Program-made: the position numbers and the translations under genes
Origin: Nonomuraea basaltis
Lineage (GTDB): Bacteria > Actinomycetota > Actinomycetes > Streptosporangiales > Streptosporangiaceae
Length of the DNA stretch: 45,583 nt
Assembly: GCF_005893125.1 (NCBI RefSeq)
Contig: NZ_VCJS01000098.1
Span: forward strand, 1 to 45,583
Direction: 5' to 3'
Part shown: positions 1 to 7,003 of the stretch, piece after piece
How positions within the stretch are numbered: the stretch's first letter is position 1
Layout of the letters: every line of letters starts with the position of its first letter
Notes under the pieces: generated by a model
What the model saw: only the letters and a program-made list of their open reading frames with translations
The model's database searches: none
Told to the model about the DNA's origin: nothing

Positions 1-106
1 GGATAAGTCCGTGCTCACTCACCCCGCCATCCCAGCACAGCCGAGCCCACCAGGCAGGCATAACGCTACAGATTCACTCGATCACACTAAGGCATCAGGG
101 GCATAG

Positions 107-196
107 ACCCGCGGACCGCCCTCTGAGCAGTGGAAAGGGCTGCAAGAGGAGTCGTGGGTCCGCTACGGCCTGGCCATCGACGATGTGGCCGAGCCG
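107..196 (+). pseudogene. Possible remnant of an unidentified gene
   Basis: A short open stretch with protein-like composition (EQWKGLQEESWVRYGLAIDD) starts after an in-frame TAG at 104-106 and stays open to about 197. There it meets the antisense flavoprotein fragment and terminates soon after. No start codon or ribosome binding site is visible and I do not recognise the family. It may be the broken edge of a gene cut by the same event that truncated the flavoprotein. It could also be chance coding. Confidence 0.15.
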
Positions 197-312
197 ACCT
201 GTCCGGCCGGGTCCTCGTACGCCTCGTAGACGGTCACCTGCGCGCCGGCCTGGCGCAACGCCAGCGCCGTGGCCGCCCTGGCGACTCCGCCGCCGATCAC
301 TAACGCACGCAT
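163..312 (-). pseudogene. FAD-dependent monooxygenase, N-terminal fragment
   Basis: The 49-codon frame begins ATG after a good AAGGAG ribosome binding site and encodes MRALVIGGGVARAATALALR followed by a VTVYEAYEDPAGQVGS stretch. This is the dinucleotide-binding beta-alpha-beta unit (GGGxA plus a terminal acidic residue) of class A flavin monooxygenases. Such enzymes are about 370-400 residues long. Homology stops after QVGS, near position 197, and the frame ends at TAG shortly after, so the FAD and substrate domains are gone. The second glycine of the usual GGGIAG motif is read as R. It is a non-functional stub that keeps the start and leader of the old gene. Confidence 0.7.
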
Positions 313-374
313 ACGAATCGCTCCTTAAACCAAGATCCACTGAATCAGCATTCGGTGAAAGTGCGTTCGGCCAG

Positions 375-551
375 ATGAGGCCCGCCGGCCAGGTTTCTGC
401 GGAAGGACGCCGCGGCGACCGTGGGACGGCCCTGCTGGGGCTTACCGTGCTCACCACGGGCGGCAAGGGGCCGTGTCTCCCCGACGACAAGGTCATCGAC
501 ACGCTCACGGCTTTGCTGCTGTACGTCCTGGAGGGAGGAGACGAGTCCTGA
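375..551 (+). pseudogene. Possible C-terminal remnant of a regulator beside the flavoprotein stub
   Basis: A 58-codon plus-strand frame ends in a hydrophobic helix and acidic tail (DTLTALLLYVLEGGDES) that resembles the last helix of TetR-type regulators. Such regulators often sit divergently from flavin monooxygenases like the stub at 163-312. The N-terminal HTH is absent. The last 47 bases overlap the end of the aldo/keto reductase gene on the other strand. No clear ribosome binding site precedes the ATG. The assignment rests on context and composition only. Confidence 0.2.
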
Positions 552-1434
552 TCACGGGCTCCGTCTCCTGGAGGGCGTCGAGCAGCGCCATCTCCTCGCC
601 CGACAGCCGCAGTGCTCCGGCGGCGATGTTGGCCGCAAGGTGGTCGGGGTTGCCAGTGCCGGGGATGGCCAGGACGTGGGCGCCTTGCTGAAGGGTCCAG
701 GCCAGCCGTACCTGGGCGGGGGTCGCCTCGTGCGCGCGGGCGATGGCGATCAAGGGCTCCGCGTCGGCGCTGCGCGTGCCGGCCTCGCGTGCGGCGCCTG
801 CGATGGCGAAATACGGGACGAACGCCACGCCTTGTTCGCCGCAGGCGCGCAGGAAGGCCCGCTGCTCCGGGGGCGTGCCGATGCCGTACCGGTTCTGCAC
901 GCTGACCACCGGCGCGATGGCGTGGGCCTCGGCGAGCTGGGCAGGCCCGACGCTGGACAGGCCCAGGTGGCGGAGCAGCCCGGCTTGGCGCAGCTCGGCC
1001 AGCGCGCCGAAGTGGTCGGCGATCGGGCCGGGCCCGTAGGCGCGCAGGTACACCAGGTCGAGGTGCTCGCGGCCGAGCTGGCGCAGGTTCTCCTCGACCT
1101 GCCCGCGCAGCTGTCCGGGCCTGGCCCACGGGAGCCACTCGCCCGACGGGTCCCGGCCCGGGCCGACCTTGACAGCGATGACCAGGTCCTCCGGGTACGG
1201 GGCCAGGGCGGTGTTGATCAGCTCGTTGGCCGAGCGCAGCCGGGAGAAGTAGAATGCGGCGGTGTCGATGTGGTTGACGCCGAGCTCGACGGCGCGTCGT
1301 AGCACGCTGATCGCGCGGCCCCGGTCGCTGGGGGTGCCGAGGTCGAAGGCCGCGCTGCCGGTCAGGCGCATCGCGCCCAGACCGATGCGGTTGACAGGCA
1401 GGTCGCCGAGATTCCAGGTGCCCGCGGTCACCAA
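505..1434 (-). CDS. Aldo/keto reductase family oxidoreductase
   Basis: A 309-residue protein, the usual size of the family, with a predicted (beta/alpha)8 barrel that uses NADPH to reduce carbonyl groups in the cytosol. Visible motifs are the N-terminal IGLGAMRLTG, the NHIDTAAFYF segment carrying the catalytic Asp and Tyr, the Lys in VIAVKVGPG, and a C-terminal cofactor loop (LAIPGTGNPDHLAANIAAG). The position that is often His in the tetrad reads R (VYLRAYGPG), as happens in a divergent subgroup, so activity and substrate are uncertain. Start: TTG at 1434, or GTG at 1431, behind AGGAG. The start overlaps the end of the upstream DHFR-fold gene by a few bases, so the two are probably co-transcribed and translationally coupled. 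Confidence 0.9.
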   Translation of the reverse strand: MVTAGTWNLGDLPVNRIGLGAMRLTGSAAFDLGTPSDRGRAISVLRRAVELGVNHIDTAAFYFSRLRSANELINTALAPYPEDLVIAVKVGPGRDPSGEWLPWARPGQLRGQVEENLRQLGREHLDLVYLRAYGPGPIADHFGALAELRQAGLLRHLGLSSVGPAQLAEAHAIAPVVSVQNRYGIGTPPEQRAFLRACGEQGVAFVPYFAIAGAAREAGTRSADAEPLIAIARAHEATPAQVRLAWTLQQGAHVLAIPGTGNPDHLAANIAAGALRLSGEEMALLDALQETEPVIRTRLLPPGRTAAKP

Positions 1435-2021
1435 GGAAGCTCCTGCCGGTAGGTGAGGAAGGCCGCTCCACTGATCAACACGGTGCTCTCGATCAACGTA
1501 AAGCGGCGGAGGCCGCTATCGATCTTCCCTGCGAACAGGGGGATACCGGAGCCGAGGGTGACCGGGTTCACCTTGAGGATGAGCTCGTCGATCTCCTCGT
1601 AGAGCGCTCCGGCCAGCTCGGCACCGCCGACGAGCCAGATGCTGCCGCCGTCTTCGGCCTTGAGCTGCCTGACCTTCTCCAGCGGGTCGCCGGCGACCAG
1701 TTCTACTGCAGGGTCTGGGCTCTGGTCGAGGGTGCGGGAGAAGACCAGGTGGCGCAGGTGCGGGTAGGCGTTGGTGACGCCCGCGTCCAGGCCGAGTTGG
1801 TAGGAGCGGCGTCCCTCCAGGATGGTGTCGAAGCGGGTGCGGGGCGCGGTGACGCCGAGCGCCTGGCGGGCGGCGACCGGGAGCGTTTCCGGGTAGTGGG
1901 CGATCATGTGGTCCAGATAGTCCTGGGTGGGGGTGAAGATGCTGCCCGTGGGGTCGGTGCCGTCGGTCCCGGCGATGAAGCCGTCGAGGGTGGTGGCGAC
2001 GAAATACGTCAGTGTGCGCAT
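1428..2021 (-). CDS. Dihydrofolate reductase family protein (RibD C-terminal-like)
   Basis: About 197 residues with the DHFR/RibD-C fold: the N-terminal strand MRTLTYFVATTLDGFIAG, a central LEGRRSYQLGL loop, and the C-terminal IWLVGGAELAGALYEE motif that binds NADPH, followed by a LGSGIPLF strand. Members are small NADPH-dependent reductases of unknown substrate. Most are not folate enzymes, and nothing here suggests trimethoprim resistance. I prefer ATG 2021 because the homology begins at MRTL; ATG 2033 would add four residues. The gene overlaps the GNAT gene upstream by about 13 bases and the aldo/keto reductase downstream by 7, so the three form a compact operon. Confidence 0.88.
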   Translation of the reverse strand: MRTLTYFVATTLDGFIAGTDGTDPTGSIFTPTQDYLDHMIAHYPETLPVAARQALGVTAPRTRFDTILEGRRSYQLGLDAGVTNAYPHLRHLVFSRTLDQSPDPAVELVAGDPLEKVRQLKAEDGGSIWLVGGAELAGALYEEIDELILKVNPVTLGSGIPLFAGKIDSGLRRFTLIESTVLISGAAFLTYRQELPW

Positions 2022-2509
2022 GGTGGATCCCATCTCTCGGTCGCGTAGTAGTGGAGGCGTTCGTCGGAGGAGATCCGGCGCAGGCCGGCCTTCTCCAGCA
2101 CCCGCTGGGAGGCGGGGTTGTCGTGGGCGGTGTCGGCGACCGCACGGGTGATCCGCCCGGTGGCGAAGCCCTCGTGCAGCAGGGCACGCAGCGCCTCGGT
2201 GGCGTAACCGCGCCCCTCGACCTCCGGGGCCAGGCCGTAACCGAGCCCGACCGTGCCCTCTGAGTCGGGCGGGTCGAAGAAGCCGATGCCCCCGATGACC
2301 GCGTCCGAGCTGAGAAGCACGATCTGCAGCGGTCCGAACAACGCCTCGACCGGGGGCGCCTGCAGGAAGAGCCGGGCGATGTCCCGGTCGTCGTCGCGCG
2401 GGTAACCCGGGCTCCAGGTACGGCTCTCGCGGAGGCCGGACACCACGTGCCCTGCCTCCGCGAGGGTGTAGGGGCGCAGCTGGAGCCGCGCCGTCTCGAT
2501 CCTGGTCAC
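2009..2509 (-). CDS. GNAT family N-acetyltransferase (RimJ/RimL type)
   Basis: A 166-residue protein with the features of the Acetyltransf_3 group. It has the N-terminal strand IETARLQLRPYTLAEAGHVV, a central VIGGIGFFDPPDSEGTVGLGY strand pair, the acetyl-CoA loop region EGRGYATEALRALLHEGF (the Q/RxxGxG/A equivalent), and a C-terminal HDNPASQRVLEKAGLRR helix typical of RimJ/RimL-like enzymes. It should transfer acetyl from acetyl-CoA to an amine or N-terminus; the substrate is unknown. The start is GTG at 2509. It is the first recognised gene of the minus-strand operon and is divergent from the LAL regulator, with about 210 bases between them. Confidence 0.9.
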   Translation of the reverse strand: MTRIETARLQLRPYTLAEAGHVVSGLRESRTWSPGYPRDDDRDIARLFLQAPPVEALFGPLQIVLLSSDAVIGGIGFFDPPDSEGTVGLGYGLAPEVEGRGYATEALRALLHEGFATGRITRAVADTAHDNPASQRVLEKAGLRRISSDERLHYYATERWDPPCAH

Positions 2510-2718
2510 CGCGCCCCCCGGGGCCCGATGTGGCGGACGCGCCGCGTCGGAACGGGCAGAGGGCGATGGGTGCAGGGCTGGCTCCAGCGCCTCTTGGCGG
2601 GGTTCATCTGCGCTCCGTTCATCTCGTGAAGCTCGCGAACTGGTAAAGACGGTAGGCGCGCGAGAGCTAGCCCCGAATCGGTCGGCATGACTTAAGGCGA
2701 GCGGCCCGCCGAACGAGG

Positions 2719-5220
2719 ATGTGGGTAGATTGTCGGGTGTTGTACGGCAGGAGCCCCGAACAGGAGCAGCTGCGGCACCTTCTCACCCGGGCACAAGCGG
2801 GTGACAGCGCCGCGCTGGTGATCTCCGGCGAGGCCGGCATCGGCAAGACAGCGCTGCTGGAGCACCTGGCAGCCGAGGCCGGACCGGCCAGGATCCTGCG
2901 CACCACGGGGATTGAAGCCGAGACCGAGCTACCCTTCGCCGCGCTGCACCAGCTGCTGCGTCCCGCTCTGGGTCAGCTGGAGCTGCTGCCGGAACCGCAG
3001 GCCGCCGCCCTGCGCGCGGCCTTCGGCATGGCACACGTCGCGGGACAGGACCGGTTCCTGATCGGGCTGGCGGTTCTGACGCTGCTGTCCGAGCACGCCG
3101 GCGAGGGTCCCGTGCTCTGCCTGGTCGACGACGCGCAATGGGTGGACCAGGCCTCCATGGAGGCGCTGGGCTTCGCCGCGCGCCGTCTGGACGCCGAGGG
3201 CGTGGTGATGCTCTTCGCCATGCGCGAGCCACGCCCGCTGGGCCTGCCGGAGCTGCGGCTGGACCGGCTGGACGAGGAAGCTGCCCGGGCCGTGGTCGGT
3301 TCCGTCCTGCCCGAACCCCTGATGGCACGCGTTATGGAGGAGGCACACGGCAACCCGCTGGCCCTCATCGAGCTGTCCCGGGCGATGAGCGAGGAGCAGC
3401 AGGCGCCCGGTGGTGCGACACCCTCCAGCCGGGTGCAGGCTACCTTCGGCGCGCAGATCCAGCGGCTACCGGAGCCCACCCGCAGGGCTCTGCTGGTCGC
3501 CGCCGCCCACGACTCCGGCGAGCTCTCCGTGGTGCTGGCGGCGTCCGGGGTCTCCCCGACGGACCTGGAACCGGCGGAAAAGGCCGGGCTGGTGCGGCTG
3601 GAGGGCGCCACGTTGGCCTTCCGCCACCCGCTCGTCCGTGCCGCGGCCTACCACGGTGCCACCTACGCCGAGCGGATCGCCGCCCACCGGGCCCTGGCCG
3701 AGATCCTGCACGGCGAGGACCACGCCGACCGGCGCGCCTGGCACCGGGCCGCGGCGGCCACCGGCCCCGACGAGCAGATCGCCCGGGAGCTGGAGCGCGC
3801 AGCCGACCGTGCGACCGGGCTGCTGGGCACCGCCTCGGCCTCGGCCGCCTACGAGCGCGCCTCCCAGCTCAGCGCCGACCCCGAGGCCAGGCAGCGCCGC
3901 CTGGTCGCCGCGGCCCAGCTGGCGGCCGACGCCGGCCAGTTCCCGCGCGTCGCTGCGCTCCTGGAGCGCAGCCCCGACTCGCCTGACCTGGCCCGGGTAC
4001 GAGCCGCCCTGGAACTGAACACCGGCTCGGCCCGCCGCGCGGTCGAGGTGCTGCTCACCCTGGACCTCACCGATCCGGCCGTGGCCGCCGACGCTCTGCA
4101 CGCGGCCCAGTCGGCCGCCGACCCCGACCTGCTGGCGCGGGTGCCCGCCCCGCCGCCCAAGACCGGCCAGGAGGCGTCGGTCAGCGAACGGTTCGCAGCC
4201 GCGCACGCCATGCACCTGCGCGCCGACCACCGCGCCGCCCTGGACCTGGCCATCCTCCTGCTACGCCACTGCCGCGACCACGGCCTGATGGGCTGGAAGG
4301 CCACCTGCATGCACCTGATCGCCGAAGCGCACCTCGCGCTCGGCGAGCTCGGCCGAGCCGGGCAGGCGGCCGAGGAGGGCCTGCGCATCACCGAGTACGC
4401 CGGGCTGGCCCACCGCGCCTGCCACCTGCGCGCCACCCTCGCCGCCCTCGCTGCCCTAGAAGGCGACCAGGACCGCTGCCACTGGCTGGCCGAGGCGGCC
4501 CTGTCCCACGCCACCGCGCACGACATCGGCTCAGCCGCGGCCCGTGCCCGCCACGCGCTCGCGCTCCTCCACCTCGGCTCCGGTGAGCCGGAACCCGCCC
4601 TCGACCAGCTCGACCAGGTCCCGCCGGGGCCACTCACCGCCTACCTCCTTCCCGACCTCGTCGAGGCCGCCGCCCGCACGGGCACGGCACACCACGAGGC
4701 CGCAACCCGCTGCGAGAGCTGGGCCAGGCAGGCCGGCCGCCCGGACGCCCTGGCCCTTGCCACCCGCTGCCGCGCGCTCATCAGCCCGGCAGCGGAAGCG
4801 GAAGCGCATTTCGAGACCGCTCTCCGCCAACATAGCCAGGAGTGGGAGCGCTCGCGGACCCACCTGTTGTACGGGGAGTGGCTGCGCCGCCGACGCCGCC
4901 GTACCGACGCCCGGCGGCAGCTCCGTGCGGCCCTCGAAGGCTTCGAACAGGCCGGAGCCATCCCCTGGGCCGACCGTGCCCGGGCCGAGCTGCGCGGCAC
5001 CGGCGAGGTCATCGACCAGGCCAGCGCCACCGGCACGCTCCTGGGCCGCCTCACGCCGCAAGAGCGTGAGGTGGTACGGCTGGCCGCCGCGGGCATCAGC
5101 AACCGCGAGATCGCGACCCAGCTCTTCCTCAGCCCCCGCACGGTGGGCCACCACCTCTACCGCGCCTTCCCCAAGCTCGGCGTCACCTCGCGCACCCAGC
5201 TCGCCGATATCCTCCGCTGA
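2719..5220 (+). CDS. LAL-type (large ATP-binding LuxR) transcriptional regulator
   Basis: An 833-residue regulator. The N-terminal AAA ATPase domain has Walker A GEAGIGKT (about 37-44) and Walker B PVLCLVDDAQWVD (about 131-143). A long Ala/Leu-rich TPR-like middle runs from about 350 to 760. A C-terminal LuxR HTH spans the last 56 residues (LTPQEREVVRLAAAGISNRE and onward). LAL proteins are ATP- and ligand-dependent activators, often next to the pathway they control. Start: ATG 2719, or GTG 2737, which gives the more usual VLYGR N-terminus. It is transcribed away from the GNAT/DHFR/aldo-keto reductase operon and may control that operon; this is inference from position. Length and domains are complete. 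Confidence 0.93.
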   Translation: MWVDCRVLYGRSPEQEQLRHLLTRAQAGDSAALVISGEAGIGKTALLEHLAAEAGPARILRTTGIEAETELPFAALHQLLRPALGQLELLPEPQAAALRAAFGMAHVAGQDRFLIGLAVLTLLSEHAGEGPVLCLVDDAQWVDQASMEALGFAARRLDAEGVVMLFAMREPRPLGLPELRLDRLDEEAARAVVGSVLPEPLMARVMEEAHGNPLALIELSRAMSEEQQAPGGATPSSRVQATFGAQIQRLPEPTRRALLVAAAHDSGELSVVLAASGVSPTDLEPAEKAGLVRLEGATLAFRHPLVRAAAYHGATYAERIAAHRALAEILHGEDHADRRAWHRAAAATGPDEQIARELERAADRATGLLGTASASAAYERASQLSADPEARQRRLVAAAQLAADAGQFPRVAALLERSPDSPDLARVRAALELNTGSARRAVEVLLTLDLTDPAVAADALHAAQSAADPDLLARVPAPPPKTGQEASVSERFAAAHAMHLRADHRAALDLAILLLRHCRDHGLMGWKATCMHLIAEAHLALGELGRAGQAAEEGLRITEYAGLAHRACHLRATLAALAALEGDQDRCHWLAEAALSHATAHDIGSAAARARHALALLHLGSGEPEPALDQLDQVPPGPLTAYLLPDLVEAAARTGTAHHEAATRCESWARQAGRPDALALATRCRALISPAAEAEAHFETALRQHSQEWERSRTHLLYGEWLRRRRRRTDARRQLRAALEGFEQAGAIPWADRARAELRGTGEVIDQASATGTLLGRLTPQEREVVRLAAAGISNREIATQLFLSPRTVGHHLYRAFPKLGVTSRTQLADILR

Positions 5221-5240
5221 TCCGGGCAGGATGATCGGCC

Positions 5241-5530
5241 GTGGTCCTTCGCTTGGCCTGTATCGCCGTTATGAATGCCTTCGCCGCGCTGCGGTTGCTG
5301 CCGATGGGAGATCGGGACAAGAATGTCGAGATTCTCGCCTTGCGTCACCAGATCACCGTTCTTGAACGGCACCTCGGCGCGCCGATACCAGGGTGAGGTT
5401 CGCCCCGGAGGACCGGGCCTTTCTCGCTGCCCTCCTGGCATCGCTGCCCCGCGAGGTCCTGCGCCAGCTGCGGCTCCTCGTCCAACCGGATACCGTCCTG
5501 CGCTGGCACCGCGATCTAATGCGACGGCGC
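5241..5530 (+). pseudogene. IS transposase N-terminal fragment, frameshifted and truncated
   Basis: GTG 5241 opens a frame reading VVLRLACIAVMNAFAALRLL, then EILALRHQITVLER, typical of the actinobacterial integrase-core transposases that start this way. It stops at TGA 5394. The homology continues one base out of frame from 5393 (RFAPEDRAFLAALL, then LLVQPDTVLRWHRDLMRRRH) and ends abruptly near 5530. The DDE catalytic core, normally some 200 residues further, is missing. The fragment ends where an antisense IS110 fragment begins. It therefore has both a frameshift and a 3' truncation and cannot be active. Confidence 0.75.
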
Positions 5531-5890
5531 CATGCCCGTACCTGCCAGGCATCGAGCGGCGCAAGGCGTGCGGCAGGGTGCGGGCAGCGTCGGCGATGAT
5601 GAACGCGTCCCGGGCATCGGTTTTGGCGTTGCCCGGGATACAGGTCGGCGATCCGGCGCATCGCCAGCCCGGGAAGGTAGGCGACGTCGTGACCGCAGGC
5701 CCGGGCGACCGTGACCGGCAGCGCGCCGATCGTTGCGGGCTGGTCCACCACGACCAGCACCCGGCCGTGAGCGGCGAGCTTGTCGAACATCGCCCGCAGT
5801 TTGGGTTCGCTGTTGGGCCGTGGCGCGTCGTGCAACCGCCGGCCGTCGGGGTCCAGGCCCGTTGCGTAGTGGTCGCTCTTGCCGACGTCC
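5531..5890 (-). pseudogene. IS110-family transposase N-terminal fragment
   Basis: On the minus strand from about 5889 the translation reads DVGKSDHYATGLDPDGRRLH, then VLVVVDQPATIGALPVTVAR and YLPGLAMRRIADLYPG. This is the DEDD (RuvC-like) N-terminal domain of an IS110 transposase. One extra G in a GGG run near 5633 shifts the frame, after which homology resumes as NAKTDARDAFIIADAARTLP. It stops near 5531 at the junction with the other IS fragment. The normal start region upstream of DVGKS is also lost, as is the C-terminal Ser-containing domain. It is a double-ended, frameshifted relic. Confidence 0.8.
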
Positions 5891-6119
5891 CCAGCGGCTG
5901 TGGATCTGGGCCACCGACTTGGAACAGGCTCGCAAGGACCTGCCCCTCGCCTGACCTGCGGGGTGGCGGTCCAGGCTGTGCCGGGCCCAGTCGTTGGCGC
6001 GGGTGGTGAAGGTGTGCCGCAGAGGAAAGTGGCGATGGCCAGGGCTCACGCCGACCCTCGCATCCTGCCTATCTGGCAGGGCAGCAGCCGAGCGATCTGG
6101 GAATCACTGCACCGTGCCG

Positions 6120-6572
6120 TTACTGGTCGGTAGCCTTCGGCGGCCATTCCGGGGCGGCCTCGCCCTGGCGGCCTACCGCGCGGACGGGATCGGGTCGCAG
6201 GATCCAGACCATGAGCGCCAGGATGGGAGGCCGGCACAGGATCTCCGCCCACGATCCGCCGGCTCCCCACTGCACGAGTGCTCCGAAGACAACCAGGACG
6301 AACGCCACGGCGATCAGGTCGCGGGCGCTTCGGCCGTCCCGCCAGGCCAGCCACGCCGAGATTGCCAGCATGGCGGGGCTGGCGGCCACCCAGGCCGCGG
6401 TCACCCAAGCCCAGAATGTTGATTGATCCAGACCCGCGGGGGAGCGCGCCCACGCCAGCACGTCGGGGAACGACAGCCACACGATCAGCACCGTGCCCAT
6501 CACAGCGCTCGCGCCTTGCAGAGCCAGCAGTAACCGTGATCCTCGCGGCTCGTTCGGCGGCGTCTCGCTCAA
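6120..6572 (-). CDS. Small integral membrane protein, function unknown
   Basis: I prefer TTG 6572 as the start, because GGGGAGG lies five bases upstream. This gives about 150 residues. An ATG at 6707 would add 45 poor-quality residues and would lie inside an 18-bp inverted repeat. Three clear hydrophobic segments are visible (from LLLALQGASAVMGTVLIVWL, from FWAWVTAAWVAASPAMLAIS, and from LIAVAFVLVVFGALVQW), with a fourth short one (PPILALMVWIL) and a charged cytoplasmic tail. I recognise no family. It points away from the coiled-coil protein at 7004, and the two share a repeat-rich 300-base upstream region. Confidence 0.6.
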   Translation of the reverse strand: MSETPPNEPRGSRLLLALQGASAVMGTVLIVWLSFPDVLAWARSPAGLDQSTFWAWVTAAWVAASPAMLAISAWLAWRDGRSARDLIAVAFVLVVFGALVQWGAGGSWAEILCRPPILALMVWILRPDPVRAVGRQGEAAPEWPPKATDQ

Positions 6573-6698
6573 CGGGACCTCCCCGCGGTTCGCTGCACCC
6601 GCAGTCTGAAGGTCGTCAGCGAACCCGGCCATCCCTGCAAAAGCCACGATTCCGAACCCCGCACCCCGGACATGGCGCCGGAAGATCGGGCTCGTACG

Positions 6699-6759
6699 AC
6701 AACGCATAGCCGTTTCGGGAACCCGGGCAAACCGGACGGCTGAAACGGCTATGCGTTGT
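6699..6759. repeat. Perfect 18-bp inverted repeat with 25-base spacer
   Basis: ACAACGCATAGCCGTTTC at 6699-6716 is exactly matched by its reverse complement at 6742-6759. The 25-base spacer is GC-rich. It lies upstream of both flanking genes. As RNA it would form a strong hairpin. As DNA it could be a binding site for a dimeric regulator, a transposon scar or a recombination site. There is no T-run after the stem in either direction, so it is not a classical terminator. Confidence 0.85.
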
Positions 6760-6805
6760 GATCGCCAGTTCGGAGGTCGCCTCTCCGTCCGACAAGGGAG
6801 GGACC

Positions 6806-6902
6806 TATCGCAGATAGTGAGCCCTTATCTGCGATAGCCCGGGCGCTGTCCTGAGAGAACACCCCGCTGCGGCGCCGGTGACTCTCCCTGCTTATCTGCG
6901 AT
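6806..6902 (+). promoter_or_regulatory. Candidate operator: three copies of TATCTGCGATA
   Basis: TATCGCAGATA at 6806-6816 and TATCTGCGATA at 6826-6836 form a perfect 11-bp inverted repeat with a 9-base spacer. A third copy, TATCTGCGAT at 6893-6902, lies just before the AGGAGG ribosome binding site of the downstream gene. Placement and spacing suggest autoregulation by a dimeric DNA-binding protein, possibly the N-terminal HTH-like domain encoded from 6923. Confidence 0.6.
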
Positions 6903-6922
6903 GGGGCAGGAGGCCAGCGGCT

Positions 6923-7003
6923 ATGAGGGACTTACCGGCGCCTGAGGTGGTGCGCTTCGTGAAGTGGCTGCGCTCGGTCATGGACGAGGCGGGCGTGAGC
7001 TAG
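6923..7003 (+). pseudogene. Native 5' end of the coiled-coil membrane protein gene, closed by an in-frame amber codon
   Basis: ATG 6923 has an ideal AGGAGG nine bases upstream and reads MRDLPAPEVVRFVKWLRSVM, then DEAGVS, then TAG at 7001-7003. The very next codon, GTG 7004, continues in the same frame into RLAQHLGIRDKNKISKDLRG. Across the stop the sequence looks like one HTH domain (MDEAGVSxVRLAQHLG). TAG therefore most likely replaced a sense codon such as TAC or TCG. The intact protein would be 517 residues. Confidence 0.7.

Noticed and set aside
2506..2628. Small minus-strand frame (MNGAQMNPAKRRWSQP...) ending GTGA at the GNAT start, possibly a leader peptide
   Set aside because: The four-base overlap is suggestive, but there is no ribosome binding site, no repeated regulatory codons and no recognisable sequence.
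5891..6119. Plus-strand frame ending RLWIWATDLEQARKDLPLA as a gene
   Set aside because: Only the last about 20 residues look protein-like; upstream it is the antisense of the IS110 fragment.
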